Positions 1-6,704 of a stretch of DNA of 7,431 nucleotides are shown piece after piece. A program made the position numbers and the translations under genes. A model generated the notes under the pieces. The model did no database searches. It was not told the origin of the DNA and saw nothing but the letters and a program-made list of their open reading frames with translations. Origin of the DNA: Deltaproteobacteria bacterium (GTDB lineage: Bacteria > Desulfobacterota > Deferrimicrobia > Deferrimicrobiales > Deferrimicrobiaceae); assembly GCA_025357175.1 (NCBI GenBank), contig JANXPS010000175.1, forward strand, positions 1 to 7,431, written 5' to 3'. Within the stretch, counting starts at the first letter, position 1. Every line of letters starts with the position of its first letter.

Positions 1-677
1 GGATGTTCCGGCCCCCTTCCGAGATCGGCAGCATCGTCAAGCAGATGGTGGAGATCGGCGTCAAGTCGGTACCGGTCGTCGCGGTGACCGCCACCTTCAC
101 CGGGATGGTGCTCGCGCTCCAGAGCTACTCGGGCTTCCAGCGCTTCCAGGCCACCAGTTTCGTCGGGTCGGTCGTCGCCCTGTCGATCACGCGCGAACTG
201 GGCCCCGTCTTCGCGGGGCTCATGGTGTCGGGCCGCGTCGGCGCCTCGATCGCGGCCGAGCTGGGCACGATGAAGGTCACCGAGCAGATCGACGCGCTCG
301 TGACGCTGGCGACCAATCCGGTGAAATATCTCGTGGTGCCCCGGGTCGTCGCGGCGACGCTGGTGATGCCGCTGCTGGTCGTTTTCGCCGACCTGCTCGG
401 CATCGCGGGCGGCTACTTCGTCTCCGTGAAACTGCTGGGTGCCAATCCGTACATCTACCTGAACAAGACGTTCCAGTACCTCCAGATGAAGGACATCCTC
501 ACCGGCCTGGTCAAGGCCTCCGTCTTCGGCTGCCTGATCGCCCTCATCTCCTGCTACCACGGCTTCATCGCGGACGGCGGCGCCGAGGGTGTCGGACGCG
601 CCACGACGCGGGCCGTCGTCACCTCGTCCATGGTGGTCCTGATCGCGGACTATTTCATGACGTCGCTGATGTTCTAA
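1..677 (+). CDS. mlaE: MlaE-family ABC transporter permease, 5' partial
   Basis: Inner-membrane permease of the MlaFED-type lipid transporter, which moves phospholipids between the inner membrane and the MCE protein MlaD. Numbering from the ATG at base 3, 224 residues are visible. Hydrophobic segments lie at about 22-41, 54-73, 115-138, 166-188 and 204-222. The MlaE hallmark is the conserved stretch around residues 62-98, with RELGPV (64-69), AAELGTM (84-90) and VTEQIDAL (92-99). The C-terminus has the usual GRATTRAVV motif and ends in ...TSLMF. By alignment from memory to E. coli MlaE (about 260 aa), roughly 35 N-terminal residues are missing. The ATG at base 3 is therefore probably an internal methionine and the frame stays open to the window edge, so the gene is called partial. 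mlaF follows after 9 nt, and the end of this gene (AAGGTG, 676-681) also supplies the likely mlaF ribosome binding site. Confidence 0.93.
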   Translation, partial: MFRPPSEIGSIVKQMVEIGVKSVPVVAVTATFTGMVLALQSYSGFQRFQATSFVGSVVALSITRELGPVFAGLMVSGRVGASIAAELGTMKVTEQIDALVTLATNPVKYLVVPRVVAATLVMPLLVVFADLLGIAGGYFVSVKLLGANPYIYLNKTFQYLQMKDILTGLVKASVFGCLIALISCYHGFIADGGAEGVGRATTRAVVTSSMVVLIADYFMTSLMF

Positions 678-686
678 GGTGCGCCG

Positions 687-1493
687 ATGATCGTCATCAA
701 GGGACTGTGCAAGCGGTTCGGGACCAAGATCGTGCTCGACGGCGCCGACCTCGAGATCCCGGCGGGCAAGACCACGGTCGTCATCGGCGGCAGCGGCACG
801 GGCAAGTCGGTGCTGCTCAAGTGCATCCTCGGCCTGCTCAAGCCCGAGGCGGGATCGATCCTGATCGAGGGCGAGGATGTCACGAAGATGGATGAGCGCG
901 AGCTGGTGAGCGTCCGGCGAAAGTTCGGGATGCTTTTCCAGGGCGCCGCCCTCTTCGATTCGATGACGGTCGGCGACAACGTGGCGTTCGCGCTGCGGCG
1001 GCTGCGCCTTTATCCCGAAAAGCAGATCCTCGACCTGGTCGAGGAGAAGCTCGCGATGGTGGGCCTTCGCAACGTGTCGCACCTCATGCCGGCCGAGCTT
1101 TCCGGGGGCATGAAAAAGCGGGTGGGGCTGGCGCGTGCGATCGCCGCCGAGCCCGAGATCCTGCTCTACGACGAGCCGACCACGGGGCTCGACCCGATCA
1201 TGGCCGACGTGATCAACGACCTGATCGTCGCGCTGCGCGAGTCGCTCGGCGTCACCGGCATCGCGATCACGCACGACATGGCCTCCGCCTACAAGATCGC
1301 GGACCGGATCGCCATGTTGTATAAAGGAAAGATCATCTCGGTCGGCACGCCCGACGAGATCCGGCACAGCGACAGCCCGATCGTCTCCCAGTTCGTCGAG
1401 GGGCGCGCGAAGGGGCCGATCACGGCCGAGCACGAAGATTTCGTAAGGTTCGTCCGGCGCCAGGGCGAACCGAATGGTCCGGAGGCCAACTGA
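687..1493 (+). CDS. mlaF: MlaF-family ABC transporter ATP-binding protein
   Basis: Cytoplasmic ATPase that powers the MlaE permease in the Mla lipid transporter. It has 268 residues, the usual size. All ABC ATPase motifs are intact: Walker A GGSGTGKS (34-41), Q-loop Gln85 in FQGAALFD, signature LSGGM (138-142), Walker B ILLYDEP with catalytic Glu163, D-loop GLD (167-169) and switch His196 in ITHDM. The GGSGTGKSVLLK form and the KRVGLARA stretch after the signature are typical of the MlaF/Mkl (MCE-associated) branch rather than of importers with binding proteins. The C-terminal VSQFVEGRAKGPI region is also characteristic. The start has an AAGGTG motif ending 5 nt upstream. Its TGA stop shares one base with the mlaD ATG (TGATG, 1491-1495), which implies translational coupling and one complex. 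Confidence 0.96.
   Translation: MIVIKGLCKRFGTKIVLDGADLEIPAGKTTVVIGGSGTGKSVLLKCILGLLKPEAGSILIEGEDVTKMDERELVSVRRKFGMLFQGAALFDSMTVGDNVAFALRRLRLYPEKQILDLVEEKLAMVGLRNVSHLMPAELSGGMKKRVGLARAIAAEPEILLYDEPTTGLDPIMADVINDLIVALRESLGVTGIAITHDMASAYKIADRIAMLYKGKIISVGTPDEIRHSDSPIVSQFVEGRAKGPITAEHEDFVRFVRRQGEPNGPEAN
1481..1485 (+). promoter_or_regulatory. Shine-Dalgarno site of mlaD
   Basis: GGAGG lies inside the last codons of mlaF, 7 nt before the mlaD ATG at 1493. It fixes the mlaD start and supports coupled translation across the one-base overlap. Confidence 0.75.
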
Positions 1494-3061
1494 TGTCGAA
1501 AGAAGCGCGGGTGGGGATCTTTGTCCTGGTGGGGCTGCTGATCCTTACGTTTTTCACGTTCCGCGTCAGCAAGTGGGGCGGCGTCGGCGAAAAGGGCTAT
1601 CTCATCACGGCCGACTTCGACACGGCGGCGGGCCTCGAGCCCAAGTCCGACGTCAAGATGGCGGGCGTTCCGATCGGCAAGGTCGAAGAGATCAAGCTGA
1701 CCGGAACCCGCGCGCGCCTCGTGCTCCGGATCAACGAAGGCATCCGCATCCCGATGGATTCGATCGCGTCGATCCAGGCGCAGGGAATGCTCGGGGAAAA
1801 ATACGTCGAGATCTATCCCGGCAAGTCGGTCGACCAGATGCTGGCGGCCGGCGGCAGCGTTGCCCGCACGCAGGCCCCCCAGAGCATCGACGAGCTGGTC
1901 CGGAAGGTGTCCGCGATCGGCGACGACATCAAGCGCTTCACCGACTCGCTCGCTGGAACGTTCGGGACGCCCGAGGGCAAGCAGGCGCTCTCCGACATCC
2001 TCAAGAACATCCGCGAAACCAGCGTCGCCATGAATGCCATCGTGTCGGGCAACCAGGGCAGGTTCACGACCATCATCGCCAACGTCGACCGGGTCGCAGC
2101 CGACCTCAAGGACGTCACCGCCGCCAACAAGGAAAACCTGCGCGAGACGATCGCCAACCTGCGCGCATTTTCCGAGACGCTCAAGGAGCAGACCCCCGAG
2201 CTCGCCCGCAAGATCAACGAGGCGGCCGACAAGATGGGGCGGATGGCCGACAAGGCGGGCAACATGGCCGACAACGCCACCGTCATCCTGGCGGAGAACC
2301 GCGACGGGGTCCGGGAGAGCATCGCCTCCTTCAGGGCGGCTTCGGCGAAACTCGACAACACGCTCGGTTCGGCGGGCGTGGTGATGGCGCGCATCGAGCG
2401 GGGCGAGGGGACGCTGGGCAAGCTGATCAGCGACAACTCGGTGGGCGGGTCGCTCTCCGACACGCTCGACGGAATCAACAAGCTGGTCCGCAAGGGCGAC
2501 TCGCTCAAGACGTTCATCGACTACCGCCTCGAATACCGGGCCCGAAGCTCCGACTACAAGAATTACGTCTCGGTCCGATTGCAGCCGACGGCCGACAAGT
2601 ATTACCTGATCGGGGTCACCGACGATCCCAAGGGCAAGCTCAAGACGCTCGACACGACCGACGTCGTGAACGGCACGGGCGGCGCTTCGACCACCCACAC
2701 GGTCGAGGACCAGTACGAAAACAAGCTGCTGTTCTCCGCTCTGATCGCCAAGCGCTTTTCGGGGCTGACGATCAAGGGCGGCGTGCTCGAGTCCACGGGC
2801 GGAGTGGCGGTCGACTATCAGCTCATTCCCGACCGGCTGACGATGGGGGGCGAGGCGTTCAACTTCAGCCGCAAGGCAGATCGGCCCCATTTGAAGGCCT
2901 TCGCCAACTATGATATCGTCAAAAACCTGTTCGTCACGGGCGGCATCGACGACTTCATCAGCAAGGACAACAGGCTTCGCACGCTGTTCATGGGCTTCGG
3001 CGTCAGGTTCGCCGACGACGACCTGAAAACGTTGCTGGGCGCCATACCGATCAAACCGTAA
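1493..3061 (+). CDS. mlaD: Long MlaD (MCE) protein with helical stalk and predicted C-terminal outer-membrane barrel
   Basis: MCE-family lipid carrier of the Mla system, anchored in the inner membrane and facing the periplasm. It has 522 residues; E. coli MlaD is about 180. Visible order: one N-terminal membrane helix (about 7-25); an MCE domain (about 35-115) with AGVPIGKV (57-64) and the pore-loop stretch QGMLGEKYVEIYPG (97-110); a long, polar, alanine-rich helical region (about 131-335) with heptad patterning; the conserved GEGTLGKLI motif (304-312); then about ten short amphipathic strands (about 340-506). These include YRLEYRA, YVSVRLQP, YYLIGVTDDP and LFMGFGVRF, with Asp/Gly/Asn turns. 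I infer that this last part is an outer-membrane beta-barrel, making the protein a fixed bridge across the periplasm, as reported for the long MlaD of Veillonella parvula. No mlaC or mlaB follows. The MCE identity is certain; the barrel is a prediction. Confidence 0.93.
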   Translation: MSKEARVGIFVLVGLLILTFFTFRVSKWGGVGEKGYLITADFDTAAGLEPKSDVKMAGVPIGKVEEIKLTGTRARLVLRINEGIRIPMDSIASIQAQGMLGEKYVEIYPGKSVDQMLAAGGSVARTQAPQSIDELVRKVSAIGDDIKRFTDSLAGTFGTPEGKQALSDILKNIRETSVAMNAIVSGNQGRFTTIIANVDRVAADLKDVTAANKENLRETIANLRAFSETLKEQTPELARKINEAADKMGRMADKAGNMADNATVILAENRDGVRESIASFRAASAKLDNTLGSAGVVMARIERGEGTLGKLISDNSVGGSLSDTLDGINKLVRKGDSLKTFIDYRLEYRARSSDYKNYVSVRLQPTADKYYLIGVTDDPKGKLKTLDTTDVVNGTGGASTTHTVEDQYENKLLFSALIAKRFSGLTIKGGVLESTGGVAVDYQLIPDRLTMGGEAFNFSRKADRPHLKAFANYDIVKNLFVTGGIDDFISKDNRLRTLFMGFGVRFADDDLKTLLGAIPIKP

Positions 3062-3089
3062 TTCAACAAATACCCACATATCCGTAAAC

Positions 3090-3096
3090 AGGAAGG
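3090..3096 (+). promoter_or_regulatory. Shine-Dalgarno site of purH
   Basis: AGGAAGG ends 6 nt before the purH ATG at 3103. It lies in the 41-nt gap after mlaD, which is clearly richer in A+T than the surrounding genes. I see no convincing sigma-70 promoter in this gap. Confidence 0.7.
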
Positions 3097-3102
3097 TGCG
3101 CG

Positions 3103-4662
3103 ATGGCCAAGATTCAGAGAGCGATTCTGAGCGTGTCCGACAAAACCGGTCTCATCGAGTTTGCGAAGGGCCTGTCGACGCTGGGCGTCCAGCTGTTCGC
3201 GTCGGGCGGCACTGCGACGTCGCTCAAGCAGAACAAGGTGGCGGTGACGCTGATCGAGGACTACACGGGCTTCCCCGAAATGCTCGACGGACGTGTCAAG
3301 ACGCTCAATCCGAAAATCCACGGAGGCATCCTCGCGGTTCGGGCCAAGGCCGACCACATGAAGACGATCAAGGAGCACGGCATCCTTCCGTTCGACATGG
3401 TCGTCGTCAACCTCTACCCGTTCGAGGCGACCATCGCGAAGAAGGGGTGCACCCGCGCCGAGGCGATCGAGAACATCGACATCGGCGGCCCGACCATGCT
3501 GCGGTCGGCTGCCAAGAACAGCCAGGACGTCGCGGTGGTCACCGACCCGGCCGACTACAAGGAGATTCTCGCGAAGCTGGCCAAGGGCAAGGGAAAGCTC
3601 GATGCGGCCACGCACGCCGAGCTCGGGCGCAAGGTTTTCGCCCTCACCGCACGCTACGACGCCGCGATCTCCAACTATCTCGGCAAGGGCGTCGACGCGA
3701 AGGATGAATACCCGGTGACGTTCACCGCCCAGTGGAACCGGCGGCAGACGCTGCGCTACGGGGAAAACCCCCACCAGACCTCGGCCTTCTACGCCGACGC
3801 CTCGCTCGCCGACGAGCCGACGCTGGGCGGAGCCGTCCAGTTCCAGGGCAAGGAGCTTTCCTACAACAACATCGTCGACATCGACGCGGCGCTCCAGCTC
3901 GTGCTCGAATACTCCGAGCCCGCGGCCGTCATCATCAAGCACACCAACCCCTCCGGGGTCGGCACGGGGCGCCGGCTCCTCGACGCCTTCAACAAGGCGC
4001 GCGTCTGCGATCCGGTTTCCGCGTTCGGCGGCGTCATCGGCTTCAACCGTCCCGTGACGGGCGAGGTCGCGAAAGAGATCGCCTCCACCTTCTTCGAGGC
4101 GATCATCGCCCCTTCCTACGACAAGGAAGCGAAAACGATCCTTTCGGGCAAGGCCAACCTGCGCGTGCTCGAAACGGGCGGCGCCTACGCCTGGTCCGCC
4201 GAGGCCGGCTACGAGATGAAAAAAGTGTCGGGCGGGCTGCTGCTCCAGACGCGCGACCGGTATGCGGTCACCGAGAAGCAACTGAAGGTCGTCACGAAGC
4301 GCAAGCCCACCGCCGACGAGATCAAGGCGCTGCTCTTCGCCTGGAAGGTGTGCAAGCACGTCAAGTCCAACGCGATCGTGTTCGCCCTCAAGGATCGCAC
4401 GCTGGGCGTCGGCGCTGGCCAGATGAGCCGCGTCGATTCGGCCAAGATCGCGGTGATGAAGGCGCAAAAAACCCTCAAGGGCACGGTCGTCGCCTCCGAC
4501 GCCTTCTTCCCGTTCCGGGACGGCCTCGACGCGGCCGCTGCGGCCGGCGCCACGGCGGTCATCCAACCGGGCGGATCGGTGCGCGACGCCGAACTGATCG
4601 CGGCGGCCGACGAGCACGGGATGGCGATGGTGTTCACCGGCGTCCGCCACTTCCGGCATTAG
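3103..4662 (+). CDS. purH: Bifunctional AICAR formyltransferase / IMP cyclohydrolase
   Basis: Catalyses the last two steps of de novo IMP synthesis in the cytoplasm: formylation of AICAR with 10-formyl-THF, then ring closure. It has 519 residues, full length for PurH. The N-terminal cyclohydrolase (MGS-like) domain shows SVSDKTGL (10-17), ASGGTATS (33-40), DGRVKTLNPKIHGGIL (62-77), Tyr105 in LYPFEAT, Asp126 in NIDIGGP and Lys138 in SAAKN. These correspond to known active-site residues Lys66, Tyr104, Asp125 and Lys137 of the human enzyme. The C-terminal transformylase domain has RYGENPHQ (218-225), SYNNIVDIDAA (253-263), the catalytic Lys-His pair in IIKHTNPSG (Lys279-His280), DPVSAFGG (303-310), SNAIVFA (422-428), GVGAGQMSRVDS (435-446) and the terminal TGVRHFRH. 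The start is set by AGGAAGG 6 nt upstream. It sits 41 nt after mlaD, so it may be read from the mla transcript or from its own unseen promoter. Confidence 0.97.
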   Translation: MAKIQRAILSVSDKTGLIEFAKGLSTLGVQLFASGGTATSLKQNKVAVTLIEDYTGFPEMLDGRVKTLNPKIHGGILAVRAKADHMKTIKEHGILPFDMVVVNLYPFEATIAKKGCTRAEAIENIDIGGPTMLRSAAKNSQDVAVVTDPADYKEILAKLAKGKGKLDAATHAELGRKVFALTARYDAAISNYLGKGVDAKDEYPVTFTAQWNRRQTLRYGENPHQTSAFYADASLADEPTLGGAVQFQGKELSYNNIVDIDAALQLVLEYSEPAAVIIKHTNPSGVGTGRRLLDAFNKARVCDPVSAFGGVIGFNRPVTGEVAKEIASTFFEAIIAPSYDKEAKTILSGKANLRVLETGGAYAWSAEAGYEMKKVSGGLLLQTRDRYAVTEKQLKVVTKRKPTADEIKALLFAWKVCKHVKSNAIVFALKDRTLGVGAGQMSRVDSAKIAVMKAQKTLKGTVVASDAFFPFRDGLDAAAAAGATAVIQPGGSVRDAELIAAADEHGMAMVFTGVRHFRH

Positions 4663-4868
4663 TCCGACAGGGGCATCCCCTGGGGTGCCGGGGTCCCTGG
4701 GCCACCGGGGGCTCCCCCTTCGCTACGTTTGCCGGGCCATCCCTGGCCCGTCTGCACTGCGCAGGCCCTTGCTCCGGCATCCATGCCTCTCGCTGCGGAC
4801 CTGACGCCGCTTCGGGGGACCCCCGGTTGGCCCTGCCCTCGGCATGAACAGGGATGCAGGGGTGTCGA
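4663..4868. repeat. G+C-rich foldback element (imperfect inverted repeat with internal hairpins), probable dispersed intergenic repeat
   Basis: This fills most of the 256-nt gap between purH and purD. The outer arms, about 4663-4720 and 4811-4868, are imperfect reverse complements. Shared blocks read inward are TC(C)GACA, GCATCCC, TGCC, GGGCC(A), CCGGGGG and TCCCCC, separated by small gaps and mismatches. Inside are smaller stems: CAGGGG-CAT-CCCCTG (4668-4682), a 7-bp stem with a TCCC loop (4733-4750), GGCAT-CC-ATGCC (4776-4787) and CGGGGGACCCCCG (4813-4825). The left arm starts directly after the purH stop codon. No frame across it resembles a known protein, and its composition (C and G runs) differs from the coding regions. 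The look is that of short palindromic repeats scattered between genes in high-G+C proteobacteria. Copy number cannot be seen from this window, so the repeat status is inferred; the inverted symmetry is seen. Confidence 0.6.
4733..4750. other. Perfect stem-loop inside the foldback element
   Basis: CGGGCCA, loop TCCC, TGGCCCG: seven uninterrupted G+C-rich pairs with a 4-nt loop near the centre-left of the element. No T-run follows, so it is not called a terminator. It could form in RNA or single-stranded DNA. Confidence 0.6.
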
Positions 4869-4907
4869 CACGGCAGGGTGTACGTTGGCGTAGCCGGCGG
4901 TTTTACG

Positions 4908-4914
4908 AGGAGGT
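4908..4914 (+). promoter_or_regulatory. Strong Shine-Dalgarno site that decides the purD start
   Basis: AGGAGGT is almost fully complementary to the anti-Shine-Dalgarno sequence. Its AGGAGG core ends 5 nt before the ATG at 4919 and 11 nt before the ATG at 4925. The upstream in-frame ATG at 4844 lies in the repeat element and has no such site, so it is not the start. Confidence 0.85.
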
Positions 4915-4918
4915 AACC

Positions 4919-6208
4919 ATGGGCATGAACATATTGATAGTGGGCGGCGGGGGGCGCGAACATGCGCTGGCCTGGAAGATCGCGCAGAGTCCGCTGGTCG
5001 ACAAGATCTACGCGGCTCCGGGAAATCCCGGCATCGCCCGGCACGCCGAACTGGTGTCGATCGCGGTCGACGACGTGGCTGCGCTGCGCGCCTTCGCGAT
5101 CGAAAAGAAGGTCGGCCTGGTGGTCGTCGGCCCCGAGATCCCGCTGGTTCTGGGTCTTTCCGACGCTCTGGGGGCGAGCGGGATTCCCGTTTTCGGCCCC
5201 GACAGGGCGGGGGCGCAGCTCGAGGGCTCCAAGGTGTTCATGAAGGAGATGCTGTCCTCCTGCGGCATCCCGACTGCGGCTTTCAAGGTGTTCGACGAGT
5301 ACGACGACGCCGAGCAGTACGTGCTGACGCACCGGCTTCCGGTGGTCATCAAGGCCGACGGGCTTGCTGCGGGCAAGGGCGTCGCCGTGGCCGGAACCTA
5401 CGAGGAAGCGCTCGTGTTTCTCCGGCAGGTGATGGTCGACCGGATCTTCGGCGAGTCCGGCGACCGGGTCGTCATCGAGGAGTGCCTGCCCGGCGAGGAG
5501 GCGTCCTACATCGTCTTCACCGACGGCGAGAAAGTCGTTCCGCTGCCCAGTTCGCAGGACCACAAGCGGATCGGCGACGACGACGCGGGCCCCAACACCG
5601 GCGGGATGGGCGCCTATTCGCCCGCGCCCGTGGTCACGCCCGAGATCGACCGGCGGGTCATGGCCGAGGTGTTTGAGCCGCTGCTGGCGGGCCTGCGGGC
5701 GGCCGGCATCCGCTACCGGGGAATCCTCTACGCCGGTCTGATGATCGACCGCGGAATCCCGCGGGTGCTCGAGTTCAACGTCCGCTTCGGCGACCCCGAG
5801 GCGCAGCCCCTCTTCCTCCGCATGAAGAACGACCTCGTGCCGCTGATGCTCCAATGCGCCCAGGGAAATCTCACCGACGCGACGCTCGAGATCGATCCGC
5901 GTCCCGCGGTGTGCGTCGTCATGGCGTCTTCGGGCTATCCCGGCGCCTACGCCAAGGGGCTTGCGATCACCGGCATCGAAGAGGCCGAGGCGGTGGCCGA
6001 TGTCCACGTTTTCCACGCCGGCACCGCGATGCGGGATGGCGGCCTCGTGACGTCCGGCGGCCGCGTGCTCGGCGTCACCGCCATCGGCGACGACCTGCGG
6101 GTGGCCATCGGGAATGCATACCGCGCCGTCGACCTGATCGACTGGGAAGGCGCTTACTATCGCGCCGACATCGGGAAGAAAGCGCTGGCCGGCGGAGGGT
6201 ACCGGTAA
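4919..6208 (+). CDS. purD: Phosphoribosylamine-glycine ligase (GAR synthetase)
   Basis: Second step of de novo purine synthesis: ATP-dependent joining of glycine to phosphoribosylamine. From the ATG at 4919 it has 429 residues, normal for PurD. Family motifs run in order: GGGGREHAL (9-17), PGNPG (34-38), GPEIPLV (71-77), EGSKVFMK (102-109), ATP-grasp VIKADGLAAGKGV (143-155), EECLPGEEAS (187-196), SQDHKRIGD (212-220) continuing into GPNTGGMGAYSPAP (224-237), metal-binding EFNVRFGDPE (285-294), and the C-terminal subdomain ending YRADIGKKAL. The E. coli protein begins directly at the beta-strand before GNGGREHAL, matching MNILIVGG here. True initiation is thus at 4919 or 4925, with 4919 favoured by Shine-Dalgarno spacing. 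A longer version from 4844 would add 25 residues encoded mostly by the repeat. purE follows after 2 nt. Confidence 0.96.
   Translation: MGMNILIVGGGGREHALAWKIAQSPLVDKIYAAPGNPGIARHAELVSIAVDDVAALRAFAIEKKVGLVVVGPEIPLVLGLSDALGASGIPVFGPDRAGAQLEGSKVFMKEMLSSCGIPTAAFKVFDEYDDAEQYVLTHRLPVVIKADGLAAGKGVAVAGTYEEALVFLRQVMVDRIFGESGDRVVIEECLPGEEASYIVFTDGEKVVPLPSSQDHKRIGDDDAGPNTGGMGAYSPAPVVTPEIDRRVMAEVFEPLLAGLRAAGIRYRGILYAGLMIDRGIPRVLEFNVRFGDPEAQPLFLRMKNDLVPLMLQCAQGNLTDATLEIDPRPAVCVVMASSGYPGAYAKGLAITGIEEAEAVADVHVFHAGTAMRDGGLVTSGGRVLGVTAIGDDLRVAIGNAYRAVDLIDWEGAYYRADIGKKALAGGGYR
6194..6198 (+). promoter_or_regulatory. Possible Shine-Dalgarno site of purE
   Basis: GGAGG inside the end of purD, 12 nt before the purE ATG. 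The spacing is longer than ideal, so this is a weak call; translation probably also depends on ribosomes finishing purD 2 nt upstream. Confidence 0.4.
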
Positions 6209-6210
6209 CT

Positions 6211-6696
6211 ATGGCAGGAAAAGTGCTCGTCCTCATGGGAAGCGCGTCCGACGCGGACACGATGCGCGAGACGGTCAAGATCCTCAACGAATTCGGCATA
6301 GCCTCAACGATGACCGTGTCCTCGGCCCACCGATCCCCCCAGCGCACCCACGACCTGGTGACCGGCGCCGAGGCCGAAGGCTACTCGGTGATCGTCGCCG
6401 GTGCGGGTGCGGCCGCCCACCTCGCGGGCGTGGTCGCCTCGCTGACCATTCTGCCGGTGATCGGCGTTCCGCTCCCGGGAACGCCGCTGGCCGGCTTCGA
6501 CGCGCTGCTTTCCACCGTCCAGATGCCCGCGGGCATTCCCGTCGCAACCGTCGCCGTCGGAAAGGCCGGGGCGCAGAACGCCGGCTACCTCGCCGTGCAG
6601 ATGCTGGCGCTGGCCGACCCGGCGCTTTCCGACAAGCTCAAGGTGAAGCGCGCCGCGATGGCCGAGGCCGTGACCGAGGCGGCCTCGAAGTTGTAG
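6211..6696 (+). CDS. purE: N5-carboxyaminoimidazole ribonucleotide mutase (PurE, class I)
   Basis: Moves the carboxyl group of N5-CAIR to carbon 4, giving CAIR, in purine synthesis; a soluble flavodoxin-like fold that is octameric in known members. It has 161 residues, the standard size. Motifs: phosphate-binding GSASDADTM (10-18), SAHRSP with the catalytic-region His40 (38-43), IVAGAGAAAHLAGV (61-74) with His70, VPLPGTPLAG (87-94 region), LLSTVQMPAGIPVATVAVGKAG (split around 99-120) and QNAGYLAVQ. SAHR and AAHL mark the bacterial class I type, which normally works with PurK (N5-CAIR synthetase). purK is not in this window. E. coli has Gly where Ala67 sits, a mild change in the AGAGxAAHL loop. 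The ATG lies 2 nt after the purD stop. The nearest GGAGG (6194-6198) is 12 nt away, rather far, so coupling to purD is likely. Confidence 0.96.
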   Translation: MAGKVLVLMGSASDADTMRETVKILNEFGIASTMTVSSAHRSPQRTHDLVTGAEAEGYSVIVAGAGAAAHLAGVVASLTILPVIGVPLPGTPLAGFDALLSTVQMPAGIPVATVAVGKAGAQNAGYLAVQMLALADPALSDKLKVKRAAMAEAVTEAASKL

Positions 6697-6704
6697 CGCC
6701 CGTG

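Noticed and set aside
1289..3079. 596-codon open frame on the - strand opposite mlaF and mlaD
   Set aside because: It is antisense to two certain genes. The translation is rich in Arg, Asp, Val and Gly with no recognisable domain, as expected from high-G+C codon bias.
3062..3102. A+T-richer 41-nt gap before purH as a promoter
   Set aside because: The best pair, TTCAAC and TAAACA with 17-nt spacing, is a poor match and the -10 overlaps the Shine-Dalgarno site, leaving no room for a leader.
2908..4659. 583-codon open frame on the - strand opposite purH
   Set aside because: Mirror image of a complete, motif-rich purH; no family features and low-complexity Arg/Gly/Asp composition.
4668..4682. 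CAGGGG-CAT-CCCCTG hairpin just after purH as an intrinsic terminator
   Set aside because: There is no T-run downstream, and the next bases are G-rich; it is better seen as part of the inverted repeat.
3732..4847. Forward open frame overlapping purH in another frame and running into the foldback element
   Set aside because: Arg-rich out-of-frame translation of purH; no motifs.
4659..4871. Possible 70-residue - strand protein covering the foldback element
   Set aside because: Composition is Gly/Pro/Arg/Ala from palindromic DNA, with no ribosome site; best explained as repeat sequence that happens to lack stops.
4862..4871. Perfect 10-bp palindrome GTGTCGACAC upstream of purD as an operator
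   Set aside because: It overlaps the right arm of the repeat, is short, and matches no regulator site I know; a single copy gives no support.
4869..4918. Promoter for purD between the repeat and the Shine-Dalgarno site
   Set aside because: TTGGCG at 4885-4890 has no properly spaced -10 partner.
4634..6016. 460-codon open frame on the - strand opposite purD and the intergenic element
   Set aside because: Antisense shadow of purD with no plausible start signal or domain.
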